Shown: positions 1-10,600 of the stretch, piece after piece
Position numbering within the stretch: the stretch's first letter is position 1
Layout: every line of letters begins with the position of its first letter
Source of the DNA: Flavobacterium ustbae
Lineage (GTDB): Bacteria > Bacteroidota > Bacteroidia > Flavobacteriales > Flavobacteriaceae
Direction: 5' to 3'
Length of the DNA: 64,000 bases
Assembly (NCBI RefSeq): GCF_003946915.1
Contig: NZ_RPOC01000023.1
Coordinates: 1-64,000, forward strand
Program-made: the position numbers and the translations under genes
The notes under the pieces: model-generated
Told to the model about the DNA's origin: nothing
The model's database searches: none
Seen by the model: only the letters and a program-made list of their open reading frames with translations

Positions 1-205
1 CAGATCTACGCAGATTATTATAAAAATCCTTTTAGATCTGCCTAAATCTGCAGAATCTGCGTGAAACAAACTTTGCGACTTCGTGACTTTGCGAGCATTT
101 CAGCCAGCTTTACCCAAAGCTTTGCGAACTTAAAATGTGTTCATAGTATATAAAAAAAACCTTCGCGCTCTTTGCGTTAAAAAAAAGCTTTGCGTTAAAA
201 CACAC
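1..205. repeat. Intergenic repeat cluster (CTGCGTGAAAC and TTTGCG types)
   Basis: This stretch has no credible gene. It is built of short degenerate motifs: 'atctgcgtgaaac' with 'gatctgc' words (about 1-70), then 'ctttgcgaac' and 'tttgcgttaaa' words (about 70-200). The same vocabulary recurs near 21830-22125, 22590-22760 and 39345-39372, so these are dispersed non-coding repeats. A short open frame on the plus strand here is repeat sequence and is not called as a gene. Confidence 0.6.
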
Positions 206-213
206 AATGCAGG

Positions 214-1263
214 CTACAGCCCAGCAATCAAAGCCTGCATCAAATCACTGGCTTTATGGTGTTTTAGCGTACTAGTATTTTGTCCCGACCATAAACAAAT
301 CAAATCGGTTCTTCCCTGTGCTAGAGCGGCGTTTTTTAAAGGTGCTATAAATTTGGTCTGAAGCGGAAAAGGAAGCACTTCGGTTTCAAAAGGAACAGCA
401 TCAGATATTTTATTGGTGATCATTCGTCCCATTCTGCCTGTCAGTGATTTGGAAACGGTTGTTGAAAGATTCGGATGATCAAAAATCATTTTTTTATGAA
501 CAGGAGTGGCACCAGATTCATCGGTTACCATAAAAGCGGTTCCTAATTGTACGGCATCGGCACCGAGAGCCATGGCGGAAGCAATTCCTTTTGCGTCAAT
601 AATTCCACCTGCGGCAATTATAGGTGTTTTGGTTTTCGCTTTTAATTGCTGAACCAGCGTGAATAAACCCGTAAAAGAATCTTGCGCTGGTTTTAAAAAT
701 GAAGGTCTATGTCCGCCCGCTTCAAATCCGGCAGCGATAATAGCATCAACTTCGGCATCTTCAAGAGCAAGTGCTTCTTCAAGAGTTGTTGCTGCACCAA
801 TGGTTTTTATACCTAATTTTCGACTTTCTTGCAGAATTTCTTTAGACGGAATTCCGAAAATAAAACTGAAAACAGCGGGTTTAAGTTCGAACAAAACTTC
901 GACCTGTTTTTCAAATTTAGAAGCTATATCAGAAGATAAATCAGGAAGCGGAATCTTTAATTCATCAAAATAAGGTTTATAAAGCTGTTTTATTTTTTCC
1001 AGTTTTTCAGCAGGATAATTTACGAGGCTTTTATCGACATCATTCACCCATAAATTGATATTGTAAGGTTTAGAAGTCGCCAGTTTAATTTCTTTTCCTG
1101 CTTCGCGAATTTCATCAGGAGTTAGCGTATAAGCTCCATAACTCCCTAATCCGCCTGCGTTGCTAACAGCAGCCAAGAGAGCGGCAGTCGAAAAACCACC
1201 TCCCATGGGGCCTTGTAATATTGGGTATTCAATACCTAGTAATTGTGTTATTTTAGTTTTCAT
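214..1263 (-). CDS. Nitronate monooxygenase family flavoprotein
   Basis: A 349-residue FMN-dependent TIM-barrel enzyme of the nitronate monooxygenase (2-nitropropane dioxygenase) family. Family members oxidise alkyl nitronates such as propionate 3-nitronate to carbonyl compounds and nitrite. The N-terminus shows IEYPILQGPMGG, the typical first strand and FMN loop. GFEAGGHRPSF (about residue 180) and the phosphate-binding stretch GADAVQLGTAFM (about 235-246) are also present. Length is normal for the family. The ATG at 1263 sits just before the first strand, so the start is secure. It is cytosolic and appears monocistronic, with a repeat-rich region downstream. The exact substrate is not readable from sequence; detoxification of nitro compounds is the usual inference. 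Confidence 0.9.
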   Translation of the reverse strand: MKTKITQLLGIEYPILQGPMGGGFSTAALLAAVSNAGGLGSYGAYTLTPDEIREAGKEIKLATSKPYNINLWVNDVDKSLVNYPAEKLEKIKQLYKPYFDELKIPLPDLSSDIASKFEKQVEVLFELKPAVFSFIFGIPSKEILQESRKLGIKTIGAATTLEEALALEDAEVDAIIAAGFEAGGHRPSFLKPAQDSFTGLFTLVQQLKAKTKTPIIAAGGIIDAKGIASAMALGADAVQLGTAFMVTDESGATPVHKKMIFDHPNLSTTVSKSLTGRMGRMITNKISDAVPFETEVLPFPLQTKFIAPLKNAALAQGRTDLICLWSGQNTSTLKHHKASDLMQALIAGL

Positions 1264-1484
1264 GCCTGAACTTGTTTGTAGTAGAAAAGTAAAATTACTA
1301 AATATTTAAAGAGATTATCTTTTAATTATTTGTATCGTTTTTAAAGTAAGAAACAAAAAAAGAAAGCCTGTTTTTTCAGGAATGAAATTTTACGGTTGAG
1401 TCGTAAAAAATGATTATTCGGTTATATAAAAAAAGATAGAAGCCTTTATTTAAAGAATTTTGCATAAAGCTTAATTACTATTTT

Positions 1485-2318
1485 ATGAATTCACCTCTTA
1501 CTATAATCGCCGCAACTAATTTTTCTGCCATTGCCAATAATGCCGTTGCTTATGCTGCCGGACTTGCAAAAGCTACGGGTGCAAAATTGGTTTTATTTAA
1601 TTCATTTTCGCTGAGTGTGCACAGTGCCAACTCACATATTACCGCAGATGCAATGCAGAAACAAATTGACAAAGCAATTTCTAGACTGGAAAATTTAGCC
1701 AAAGAATTGGCAGATTTGTTTCAAATTGAAACGTCAGCAATCTGCACGTATTCTTTTTTAGAAGATGAGCTTCCGAGAATTATAAAAGAAACAAATGCTG
1801 ATGTTGTGGTTATGGGAATGGCAGAACGTTCTTTTGAGCAGGAATTATTAGGAAATTCGACTACTTCTGCAATTAAAAACCTTCATATTCCAGTTTTGGC
1901 GGTTCCAGAAAATGCTCGTTTCCTGAATATAAAAAAGGTTTTATACGCTTGCGACAGTCTAAGTTTTTCGGCTATCAAAAAATTCAGCTGGATTAAAAAT
2001 ACATTAGGAGATTTTGATGCTGAGATTGAGTTTTTCAGCGTAGACGACAAGCTAGACGATTTGAAAGAAGAACAGCATAGAGTTTTAATGAATTCTAATA
2101 TTGAAAAAGAATTTGAAGATGTTAAATATTTGTATAAAACAGTAAGATCGAATGCTGTAATTAACGAAATTAGGAAAGAAATCAAAAATTATGAAGCTGA
2201 TCTATTAATTATGGTGCCTCAAAAATATGGTTTTTGGGATTCTCTAGTACACAGAAGCAAGACTAGGATTTTAGCAACAGGTCTAGATATCCCTTTATTG
2301 TCGTTTCCGAATTATTAA
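1485..2318 (+). CDS. Universal stress protein, tandem UspA domains
   Basis: A 277-residue protein made of two consecutive Usp folds (about 1-142 and 148-277). The first starts with a hydrophobic strand (TIIAATNFS) and ends with GNSTTSAIKNLHIPVLAVPE, which resembles the G-x-x-G...G(S/T) nucleotide-binding loop near VVMGMAERS. The second domain is more divergent and keeps only a short version of the loop (SLVHRSKTRILATGLDIPLLSFP). Tandem Usp proteins are common in Flavobacteria and are usually cytosolic stress proteins. No partner gene is adjacent. Whether it binds ATP cannot be decided from sequence. Confidence 0.85.
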   Translation: MNSPLTIIAATNFSAIANNAVAYAAGLAKATGAKLVLFNSFSLSVHSANSHITADAMQKQIDKAISRLENLAKELADLFQIETSAICTYSFLEDELPRIIKETNADVVVMGMAERSFEQELLGNSTTSAIKNLHIPVLAVPENARFLNIKKVLYACDSLSFSAIKKFSWIKNTLGDFDAEIEFFSVDDKLDDLKEEQHRVLMNSNIEKEFEDVKYLYKTVRSNAVINEIRKEIKNYEADLLIMVPQKYGFWDSLVHRSKTRILATGLDIPLLSFPNY

Positions 2319-2917
2319 AGATTAATTTGATTTAAAAAATAATCATATAAAAATTGGGTGCTTTTTTTGAATAAATAGTATCAAAATAAAGTTTAACAGA
2401 TTTATTTTTGATTTTATCAATTCGATAATTTTTAGAGTCTATTGCCGAGTATCAAAATTATATCTTAATGTTTCTGTCATTTTTGTTAATTATTCTTAAT
2501 TATCTACTTGTTTCAGATATTTTTAAATTAATTTTGTGGCACTCTAAAAACGAAATGCAGATCGCTTTTTATCAGTTAAACAAAAGCTATAATAGAAAAT
2601 TTTGTACAGACTAAAACAGCATTATATAACTTTAAAAGTAGAATAAACTAAGATTTATACCGAGTAATACCGAGAGAACGCTTTGTGTAGGTTTTTGATT
2701 TATTTTAATTGGATTTTGTATAATATTTTTAGCCTGTTCAGTTTTTGAAAAAATAATATTTTCTCATAAAATTAATGATCAGTAGGATTTAATCCGCTTT
2801 TGAAGGAATGAAAATTTGCTTTTCCCACCAGATCTAAATGAACTGTAAAAAAGCAAAAAAATAAGTATTTAAGCATGAGGTTCTAAGAGTAGAAAGCTTA
2901 AAAAAAACAAAAACAAA
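2319..2917. other. Gene-free AT-rich gap before fabH-like gene
   Basis: About 600 bases with no credible reading frame on either strand. It contains one good Bacteroidota promoter candidate (2508-2536). Between it and the next start codon the sequence is AT-rich without a clear hairpin or known RNA motif. The direct repeat 'taccgagtaataccgag' occurs near 2657-2673. Confidence 0.5.
2508..2536 (+). promoter_or_regulatory. Bacteroidota-type promoter candidate
   Basis: TTG at 2508-2510, 18 bases, then TAATTTTG at 2529-2536 match the Flavobacterium consensus TTG-N17-23-TAnnTTTG. The implied start of transcription is near 2543, which would give the fabH-like gene a leader of about 375 bases. Confidence 0.45.
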
Positions 2918-3964
2918 ATGGGAGCAGTAATTACAGCTATAGGTGGTTTCGTGCCATCATCAATCCTGACCAATAAAGAGATTTCAGAAACAGTTGATAC
3001 ATCTGAAGAATGGATCATAAAAAGAACTGGAATTAGAGAACGTAGAATTGCAGACGACGATACAGCAACATCTGATCTTGCCGCTGCTGCGATTGAAAAT
3101 CTTGTCGAAAATTATAATGTAGATCGTGGCGAAATTGAAGCTTTGCTTGTAGCAACAGCAACTCCAGATCACATTTTAGCCCCAACAGCAAGTATTGTCT
3201 GCGATAAAAGCGGACTTACAAATGCTTTTGGAATTGACATGAATGCAGCTTGCAGCGGATTTTTGTATGCGCTGGAAATGGGAGCAAACATGATAGAAAG
3301 CGGACGCTACAAAAAATTAATTATCGTTGGAGCAGATAAAATGAGCTCTATCGTAGATTATGAAGACCGTAATACTTGTATTCTTTTCGGAGACGGAGCA
3401 GGAGCGGTTTTATTAGAAAAATCAGAATCTGACGCTGGTTTAATGAAAACGATTCTAAAAACTGACGGAAGTGGTGTTTCTTCTCTAGCTGTTCCAGCGG
3501 GAGGTTCTAGAAATCCAACGTCTATGCAGAGCCTTTTGCACAGAACACATTATTTAAAACAAGACGGAGCTTTTGTATTTAAAAAAGCAGTTTCTGCCAT
3601 GAGCCAAGTTTCGCAAGATGCGTTGATAAAAAATGAATTAGAAGCTAGCGAAATTGACTGGGTAGTGCCACATCAGGCTAATTTAAGAATTATTAATGCT
3701 GTTGGCGAAAGTTTAAATATTGATTCTGATAAAGTTAAAGTAAATATCGACCGTTACGGAAACACAACTTCTGCAACAGTTCCGTTATGTTTATGGGACT
3801 TCAAGGACGATTTCAAAGAAGGACAGAATGTATTGATCACTACTTTTGGTGCCGGATTTTCTTGGGGTGCAACGTGCTTGAAATGGGGCGTTATGCGTGA
3901 GAAAAATCCAGTTGCCACAATAAAAGCAGACAACAAACAAGAAGGTGTTCTGGTAGAACATTAA
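2918..3964 (+). CDS. fabH: Beta-ketoacyl-ACP synthase III (KAS III)
   Basis: A 348-residue thiolase-fold condensing enzyme. FabH joins an acyl-CoA primer to malonyl-ACP to start type II fatty acid synthesis in the cytosol. The catalytic cysteine is Cys112 in MNAACSGF. The active-site histidine lies in WVVPHQANLRI and the asparagine in DRYGNTTSATVP, so the Cys-His-Asn triad is complete. GFGAGFSWGA-type glycine-rich sequence occurs near the C-terminus (TTFGAGFSWGATCLKW). It is not beside plsX or other fatty acid genes here, so it may be an accessory copy with altered primer preference. The LytS-like kinase follows after 37 bases, so co-transcription is possible. Confidence 0.92.
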   Translation: MGAVITAIGGFVPSSILTNKEISETVDTSEEWIIKRTGIRERRIADDDTATSDLAAAAIENLVENYNVDRGEIEALLVATATPDHILAPTASIVCDKSGLTNAFGIDMNAACSGFLYALEMGANMIESGRYKKLIIVGADKMSSIVDYEDRNTCILFGDGAGAVLLEKSESDAGLMKTILKTDGSGVSSLAVPAGGSRNPTSMQSLLHRTHYLKQDGAFVFKKAVSAMSQVSQDALIKNELEASEIDWVVPHQANLRIINAVGESLNIDSDKVKVNIDRYGNTTSATVPLCLWDFKDDFKEGQNVLITTFGAGFSWGATCLKWGVMREKNPVATIKADNKQEGVLVEH

Positions 3965-4001
3965 AAATAGGATTTTTTAATTTTTACAGTCGAGGGAATT
4001 A

Positions 4002-5096
4002 ATGGGTAGAAAGAACCAAAATAAAAAATCGGGCAAGAATTTTTTCTATAAATATTATAGAGTTATTGTAATTCCGGCTGTTTTTTTGGTGTATTTTTCT
4101 TCGTATTATTGGCTAAATCCTTATCGAACTTTTGATGAAAAGGATTTAATTGATATCGATCAGACCTTTGATATTTTCATCATTTTAGTGTATTGCGCCA
4201 TCTTAACCGAGCTTACACTTTTTATAGGCAGAAAACTTAATTATTATATTAGTTGGGAGCAAAATCCGGTATTTAGAGCAATAGCGCAGTTTATTTGCCT
4301 AATTGCCGGAAACAGTCTCTTAAATCTTATCTTTTCTAGTGTTTGGGATTATTTTTATCCGTGTACAGCACTAGAAGAAAATGATTTGGTTACCATTTGG
4401 CAGTCTAAAATTATGGCTGCAATAATTTCTCTTTTAATGAGCGCCATTCATACTGGAATATTTTTATTGAACAGATGGCGAATTAATGCCGAGGAAACGG
4501 CAGAATTAAAAATAAAAGCCTCAGAACTTCAAGAATCCGTAACAAGATCAAAACTAGAGTCTTTAAAAATGCAGTTAGATCCGCATTTTGTATTCAATAA
4601 TTTTAGTACGCTCACAGAACTGATTTATGAGGACCAGAAGGAAGCAGCTTCGTTTCTTGAAAATATAACGAGAGTATATCGTTATATGATTTCGAACTCC
4701 AATAAAGATACGATTACGGTAAAAGAAGAAATCGAATTCTTGAATGCGTATTTTTATTTATTGAAGAAAAGATTGGGCGATAAAATCGATTTGAAAATTG
4801 AGATCGATTCTCCTTCTTTAGCGCTTCATTTACCTCCATTAACGTTGCAGTTATTGGTAGAAAATGCCGTAAAACACAATATGGCAACTTTAGCCAATCC
4901 GCTTACGATTTCTGTTTTTTCAGATTCTGGAGATATTATTGTTCGAAATAACTTGCAGCGAACAGCTGGAAAAAGTCTGGTTTCTACCGGAATTGGAAAT
5001 AAAAATATTGAATTTCGCTATAAAATTTTATCTGAAAGAATGCCGATTTTTAGTGAATCAAACGACTATTACGAAGTACGTCTGCCATTAATTTAA
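4002..5096 (+). CDS. LytS/YehU-type sensor histidine kinase
   Basis: A 364-residue membrane kinase. About four hydrophobic segments (roughly residues 21-37, 56-76, 92-112, 136-156) are followed by a coiled linker. The His_kinase domain (PF06580 type) has its phospho-acceptor His195 in MQLDPHFVFNN. The ATPase part shows PLTLQLLVENAVKHN (N box) and GIGNKN. There is no periplasmic sensor domain, so it probably senses a membrane or intramembrane signal. The gene ends 5 bases before the LytTR regulator, which is the expected partner. Output genes are unknown. Confidence 0.9.
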   Translation: MGRKNQNKKSGKNFFYKYYRVIVIPAVFLVYFSSYYWLNPYRTFDEKDLIDIDQTFDIFIILVYCAILTELTLFIGRKLNYYISWEQNPVFRAIAQFICLIAGNSLLNLIFSSVWDYFYPCTALEENDLVTIWQSKIMAAIISLLMSAIHTGIFLLNRWRINAEETAELKIKASELQESVTRSKLESLKMQLDPHFVFNNFSTLTELIYEDQKEAASFLENITRVYRYMISNSNKDTITVKEEIEFLNAYFYLLKKRLGDKIDLKIEIDSPSLALHLPPLTLQLLVENAVKHNMATLANPLTISVFSDSGDIIVRNNLQRTAGKSLVSTGIGNKNIEFRYKILSERMPIFSESNDYYEVRLPLI

Positions 5097-5101
5097 GAGT
5101 T

Positions 5102-5857
5102 ATGAAAATTTTAATTGTAGAAGATGAAAGCATTAACGCCAGCCGATTAAAAAGGCTGTTAGAAGAGCTGGAACCCAATTGTGAAATCGTCGCGATTATT
5201 GATACTGTCGTAGATACAGTGGCTTGGCTGAACTCCAATCCGTGTCCTGATTTAATTACAATGGATATCCGTTTAGCGGACGGACTAAGCTTTTCTATTT
5301 TTGATGAAATAAATATCACTTGCCCTGTAATTTTTACTACCGCTTACGACGAATATGCCATTCGTGCTTTCAAAGTAAACAGCATCGATTATTTGATGAA
5401 ACCCATCGAAAAAACCGAATTGGAGTTTGCTTTAACAAAATTCAAATCTTTAAACAAAAACGAAACTAGCGTTACCAATATTACTGGAATTCTAAAAGAA
5501 CTTATTCAAAAACCAGTATTCAGAATGCGCTTTTTAGTAACGTATCGTGACGGCTATAAAAGTGTAGACGTTTCTGATATCGACTTTATTTATTCTGAAT
5601 TTAAAACCAGTAATTTATTTTTGAAATCGGGTGTAATTATCTCGATTCCGCAAACCATGGAAGAATTGGAACAAGAACTCGATCCGAATATCTTTTTCCG
5701 TGCCAACCGCCAGTTTTTCATTCGTGCAGAAAGTATCAAATCTATTGCGAACTACTTCAACGCAAAACTAAAAATCCAATTAAAACTCGATCCCGAACGC
5801 GAGGTAATCATCAGTAGGGAAAAAACGCCTTTCTTTAAACAGTGGATGGATCGATAG
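5102..5857 (+). CDS. LytTR-family response regulator
   Basis: A 251-residue regulator with an N-terminal receiver domain (about 1-120; acidic pocket VEDES, phospho-acceptor Asp55 in TMDIRLADG, Lys in YLMKPIEK). A C-terminal LytTR DNA-binding domain (about 145-251) ends with FFRANRQFFI and a terminal strand pair. LytTR domains bind direct-repeat promoter sites. It lies 5 bases downstream of the LytS-like kinase and is its cognate regulator by position. After its stop the chromosome carries a large nested inverted repeat. Confidence 0.92.
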   Translation: MKILIVEDESINASRLKRLLEELEPNCEIVAIIDTVVDTVAWLNSNPCPDLITMDIRLADGLSFSIFDEINITCPVIFTTAYDEYAIRAFKVNSIDYLMKPIEKTELEFALTKFKSLNKNETSVTNITGILKELIQKPVFRMRFLVTYRDGYKSVDVSDIDFIYSEFKTSNLFLKSGVIISIPQTMEELEQELDPNIFFRANRQFFIRAESIKSIANYFNAKLKIQLKLDPEREVIISREKTPFFKQWMDR

Positions 5858-5863
5858 TTTTTT

Positions 5864-6336
5864 AAGCTTCTAAGGTTCTGAGGTGCTAAGATGCTAAGTT
5901 TTTTTCGCCACGACTCGAACGATAGTGACAGGCGAAGCAATTCACGAATTTTATTTTGCACGCGAAGCTTTTTTGCCACAAATTCCACAAATTTTCGCTA
6001 ATTTTTTCCTGTATTTACTCTCATTTTTGTCATTTCGACGGAGGAGAAATCTCTACAAGTAGCTCCGCAATCTATACCCAATCTTTGTAGAATTTCTAGC
6101 GGAGATTTCTCCTCCGTCGAAATGACAAACGTTGTGTTTTACCATTCTGACTGATAAAATTCGAGAAATTATTCGTCAGCAATTTTAACGCAAAGCATTA
6201 ATTAGCGAAAATTCGTGAATTGCTTCGCCTGTCACTATCGTTCTAGTCGTGGCGAAAAAAAAACTTAGCGTTTTAGTGCCTTCGTGGCAAAAACAAAAAC
6301 CTTAGCCCCTTAGCATCTCAGTACCTTAGAGCCTTA
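5864..6336. repeat. Three-layer nested inverted repeat
   Basis: No gene is present. Three inverted repeats are nested. The outer arms are 'ggttctgaggtgctaagatg'-like words near 5870-5898 and their inverted counterparts ('cttagcatctcagtacctta') near 6300-6336. The middle arms, at 5904-5950 and 6205-6257, share 'cgccacgactcgaacgatag', 'tgacaggcgaagcaattcac' and 'gaat' as reverse complements with few mismatches. The inner arms, at 6025-6053 and 6102-6129, share 'tcatttcgacggaggagaaa'. It could fold into a very long cruciform or act as a bidirectional terminator between the LytTR pair and the efflux operon. Confidence 0.75.
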
Positions 6337-6445
6337 AAAAAAAACTCCGTTTCAGTATCAAAAAATGCCGTTTGGGTAACTTTCTCCCATAAAAATGCCG
6401 TTTTACGCTGTTATTTTGCTGCCAAATTCCACATATTCATTTAAA

Positions 6446-7588
6446 ATGAAAAGTAAAATGACAAAACAATTTTTTAAAAATAATAAAGCAATTGGCAGAA
6501 TTGCAATTTTATTGATAACCCTTTCCCTTTCTTCATGCGGAAAAAGTGGAGAAGGACAAATGGCTCCTCCAAAGCCAGAAGTAGACTTCTTGCAGACGAG
6601 TTCTGTAACAGGAGAAGTAGAAAAAAAATATCCAGGAACAGTAGAAGGTACCGTAAACGTTGATATAAAAGCTCAAGTATCTGGTTACTTAGAAGCGATA
6701 TATGTAAAAGAAGGAGATTATGTTACCAAAGGACAATCTCTTTTTAAAATTAAAGGCGATGTCTACGCCGAACAAGTAAACAACAGCCGTGCAGCTTATA
6801 AAAGCGCTTTGGCGAATCAGGCAAATGCTAAATTGGAAGTAGAGAAAATCAAGCCTTTGGTTGAAGGAAAAGTATTTTCGGACATGCAGTTAAAAACCGC
6901 ACAAGCCAATTACGAAGCAGCAACTGCACAAGTAGCACAGGCTAAAGCCGCTTTGGGATCATCTCAGATTAATGCCGATTTCTCTTTGATTAAAGCTCCT
7001 GTAAGCGGCTACATTAGCCGTATTCCAAACCGTATCGGAAATTTAGTTACGCCAACAGACGCTGTTCCGTTGACGGTTTTATCTGAAATCAATAATGTGT
7101 TTGTTTATTTTTCATTGACAGAAGCAGATTATTTAGCTTTTTCTAAAGATGCCAAAAACAATCAGACCGTAAGTTTAATTATGGCTGATGACAGCGAGTA
7201 CGAGCACAAAGGAAAACTAGAAGTTGCCAGTGGAAATATTGATCGCGCTACAGGAACAATCGCATTAAAAGCCATTTTCCCAAATCCGAAAAAGCAATTG
7301 CGTGCGGGAGGTTCTGCAAGAATTGTATTGAACAAAAGTTTATCGTCTGTTATTACAGTTCCGATGGCGAGCGTAAAAGATATCCAAGATAAATTCTTTG
7401 TTTTTGTTTTAAAAGGAAACAAAGTAGCTATGGTGCCAATCGAAATCGCGGGTAGTGCTGGAGTAGATTATTTTGTAAAATCTGGATTGAAACCGGGCGA
7501 TAAAGTTGCGCTAAATTCTATCGATGTACTTTACGATGGTATGGAAGTAGTTCCAAAAACCGCTGCTAAAAACACAAGCAGCAAATAA
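6446..7588 (+). CDS. RND efflux periplasmic adaptor (AcrA/MexA type), lipoprotein
   Basis: The membrane fusion protein of a tripartite RND pump. I start at 6446 (MKSKMTKQF), since the frame open further upstream adds 17 residues that do not look like a signal peptide. A lipobox (LSLSSC) marks lipidation. The mature part has a barrel-sandwich hybrid (VDIKAQVSGYLEAIYVKEGDYV), an alpha-helical hairpin rich in Ala/Gln (about 100-170), a second lipoyl half (LIKAPVSGYISRIP), a beta-barrel and a membrane-proximal C-domain (VKSGLKPGDKVALN). It is the first gene of an operon with the permease (27 bases on) and the outer membrane factor. Substrates are likely hydrophobic drugs, dyes or solvents. Confidence 0.93.
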   Translation: MKSKMTKQFFKNNKAIGRIAILLITLSLSSCGKSGEGQMAPPKPEVDFLQTSSVTGEVEKKYPGTVEGTVNVDIKAQVSGYLEAIYVKEGDYVTKGQSLFKIKGDVYAEQVNNSRAAYKSALANQANAKLEVEKIKPLVEGKVFSDMQLKTAQANYEAATAQVAQAKAALGSSQINADFSLIKAPVSGYISRIPNRIGNLVTPTDAVPLTVLSEINNVFVYFSLTEADYLAFSKDAKNNQTVSLIMADDSEYEHKGKLEVASGNIDRATGTIALKAIFPNPKKQLRAGGSARIVLNKSLSSVITVPMASVKDIQDKFFVFVLKGNKVAMVPIEIAGSAGVDYFVKSGLKPGDKVALNSIDVLYDGMEVVPKTAAKNTSSK

Positions 7589-7615
7589 TTTTTCATTAAA
7601 TAAAATAACATTTCC

Positions 7616-10600
7616 ATGTTAAAGAAAATAATAGACAGGCCAGTATTGGCCACAGTTATCTCTATTGTACTGGTGATACTGGGGATTATAGGTCTTACCC
7701 GATTATCTGTAACGCGATTCCCAGATATTTCGCCGCCAACAGTTATGGTAAGCGGTTCGTATCCTGGAGGAAACAGTGAAACTGTAATTCGTTCGGTAGT
7801 AACGCCTTTAGAAGAGCAGATTAACGGAGTGGAGAACATGCAGTACATTAAATCGACTGCGAGTAACGACGGAACATTTTCGATCAACGTCATTTTTAAA
7901 CAAGGAGTAGATCCAGATCAAGCTGCGGTAAACGTTCAGAACAGAGTACAGCAAGCCACTCCAAAACTGCCACAAGAAGTAATCCGTATGGGATTAACGA
8001 CTTCTAAACAGCAAAACAGTATGATTGTTATTTTCAACTTATATACAGATGATAATAGCAAATACGATGAATTGTTCTTGCAGAATTATGCGAATATCAA
8101 CTTAGTTCCCCAAATGAAACGTGTTCCAGGAGTTGGACAGGTTCAGATTTTCGGACAAAAAGATTATTCGATGCGTGTCTGGTTAGATCCGCGTAAAATG
8201 GCGAATGCAGGTTTAGTGCCTTCAGATGTTACTCAGGCTATTGCAGAACAAAGTTTAGAATCGGCTCCAGGTAAATTGGGAGAAGAATCTACTGCGGCTT
8301 TAGAATATGTAATTCGTTACAAAGGAAAAAAGAACAAACCAGAGCAATATGAAAATATTGTCGTTAAAAACGTTGGTAGCAATGTTCTAAGATTGAAAGA
8401 TGTTGCACGAGTAGAATTTGGTTCTATTTCGTACAGTGGAGATAACAAATCGAATAGTAAAAATGCCGTTACAATGGCTATTTTACAGACATCGGGTTCA
8501 AACGCCAACGACATCGAAATCGGAATCAACAAAGAAGTAGAACGATTGTCTAAATCTTTTCCTCCAGGTATTAAATACGTAAACGTAATGAGTACCAAAG
8601 ATAGATTGGACGAAGCGACAGGACAAGTAAAATCGACTTTGCTTGAAGCTTTTATTCTGGTATTTATTGTAGTATTTATTTTCCTTCAGGACATTCGCTC
8701 GACGATAATTCCGGCTATTGCGGTTCCGGTAGCGATTGTAGGAACGTTTTTCTTCCTTTTGGTTTTCGGATTTACGATTAATATCCTAACGCTTTTTGCT
8801 TTGGTATTAGCGATCGGAATTGTCGTCGATGACGCGATTGTCGTTGTCGAAGCCGTTCACAGTAAAATGGAAGAAGATTCAGAGATTTCAGCAAAAGATG
8901 CGACACACGGCGCAATGGCAGAAATTACAGGAGCAGTAATTTCGATTACTCTGGTGATGTCGGCGGTATTTATTCCTATCGGATTCATGACGGGATCTTC
9001 GGGAATTTTCTATAAACAATTTGCTTATACATTGGCCATTGCGATTATCATTTCTGCTGTAAATGCCTTGACGCTTACGCCTGCATTATGTGCGCTTTTG
9101 CTAAAGAATCACGGAGCAAAACATGGTGATCAAGAACATAAAACGAGTTTTAAAGAGCGTTTCTTCGTTGGTTTCAATAGCAGTTTTGACAACTTAACAG
9201 GAAGGTATATTAAAGGCGTTCGTTTCTTAATTGGAAGAAAATGGATTGCTGCCGGATTAGTTGCAGGAATTACGGCAATTGCAGTTTACATGATGATGTC
9301 TACACCAAAAAGTTTCGTTCCTCTAGAAGATGATGGTTTCATGGTATACAGTTTATCGATGCCACCAGGAACAGCTCTTGATCGAACTACTGCTGTAATT
9401 TCGAAATTAGAAAAAGAATTGGCTCCTATAGAAGCTATCGATGTAAATACCAGTATTACGGGATTCAACATCTTGAGCAACAGTGCCAGTCCTGCTTACG
9501 GATTAGGTTTTATAAAACTGAAGCCTAAAAAAGACAGAGGAGCTGTAAAAGATATTGAAGAAATCATGAACATCGTAAACGGAAAACTGGCTAAAATTAA
9601 AGAAGGTCAGATTATGGTTTTCAGAATGCCTCCAGTTGAAGGATTTGGGGTAACGAGTGGTGCTGAAATTGTATTGCAAGACAGAATGGCAAGAAGTCCG
9701 GAAACGTTAAAAGCAATGTCTGATAAAGTTATTGGTCAGATTATGCAGCAGCCAGGAGTGCAATATGCGTATACAACTTTTAGAGCCGATTATCCACAAT
9801 TGGAATTGGAAGTTGATGAAGATAAAGCGCGCCAAATGGGTGTAAACATCAAAGAACTGTTAGGAAATATTCAAACCTATTTTGCAGGAGATCAATCAGC
9901 TGACTTTTCAAGATTTGGTAAGTTTTACCGTGTAAACGTAAAAGCGGATGGAATTTTTAGAATGGATGAAGATGCATTTAACGAAATTTTCGTGCGAAAT
10001 GCAGATATGCAGATGGTTCCAGTAAAATCAATCGTGAAATTCCACAAAGTTTACGGTCCAGAATCGGTGAATCGTTATAACCTTTATAATTCGGTAAGTA
10101 TTACAGCAATGGCATTGCCAGGCTATAGTAACGGTCAGATTATGGATAATCTGGAGCAAGTTTTAGACAAACTTCCGTCTGATTACAGTTACGAATGGAC
10201 AGGTTTAAGTTTGGAAGAAAAAGCAGGAGGTAGCCAAACCGTTGCCATTTTCGGATTGTGTTTATTGTTTGTATTCTTCTTATTGGCAGCACAATACGAA
10301 AGTTATTTACTGCCGCTTGCCGTATTGCTTTCTATTCCAACAGGAATTTTAGGCGCTTTTGCCGGAATCAAAGCGGTTGGTTTAGACAACAATATTTATG
10401 TTCAGGTCGGATTAATCATGCTGGTCGGACTTCTAGCGAAAAATGCCATTTTGATCGTAGAATTTGCTCTACAAAGACGTCTTGCCGGATTAACGATTAT
10501 GGAAGCAGCAATTGAAGGATCGAGATCAAGGTTGCGACCAATTATCATGACCTCGCTGGCTTTTATTGTAGGTATGATTCCGCTGATGTTTGCTTCTGGA

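Noticed and set aside
137..361. Plus-strand open frame of 74 codons at the window start
   Set aside because: It is made of dispersed repeat words and the antisense of the nitronate monooxygenase end; no protein-like pattern.
6395..6445. Earlier start of the RND adaptor
   Set aside because: The extra 17 residues would precede and spoil the lipoprotein signal; ATG 6446 is preferred.
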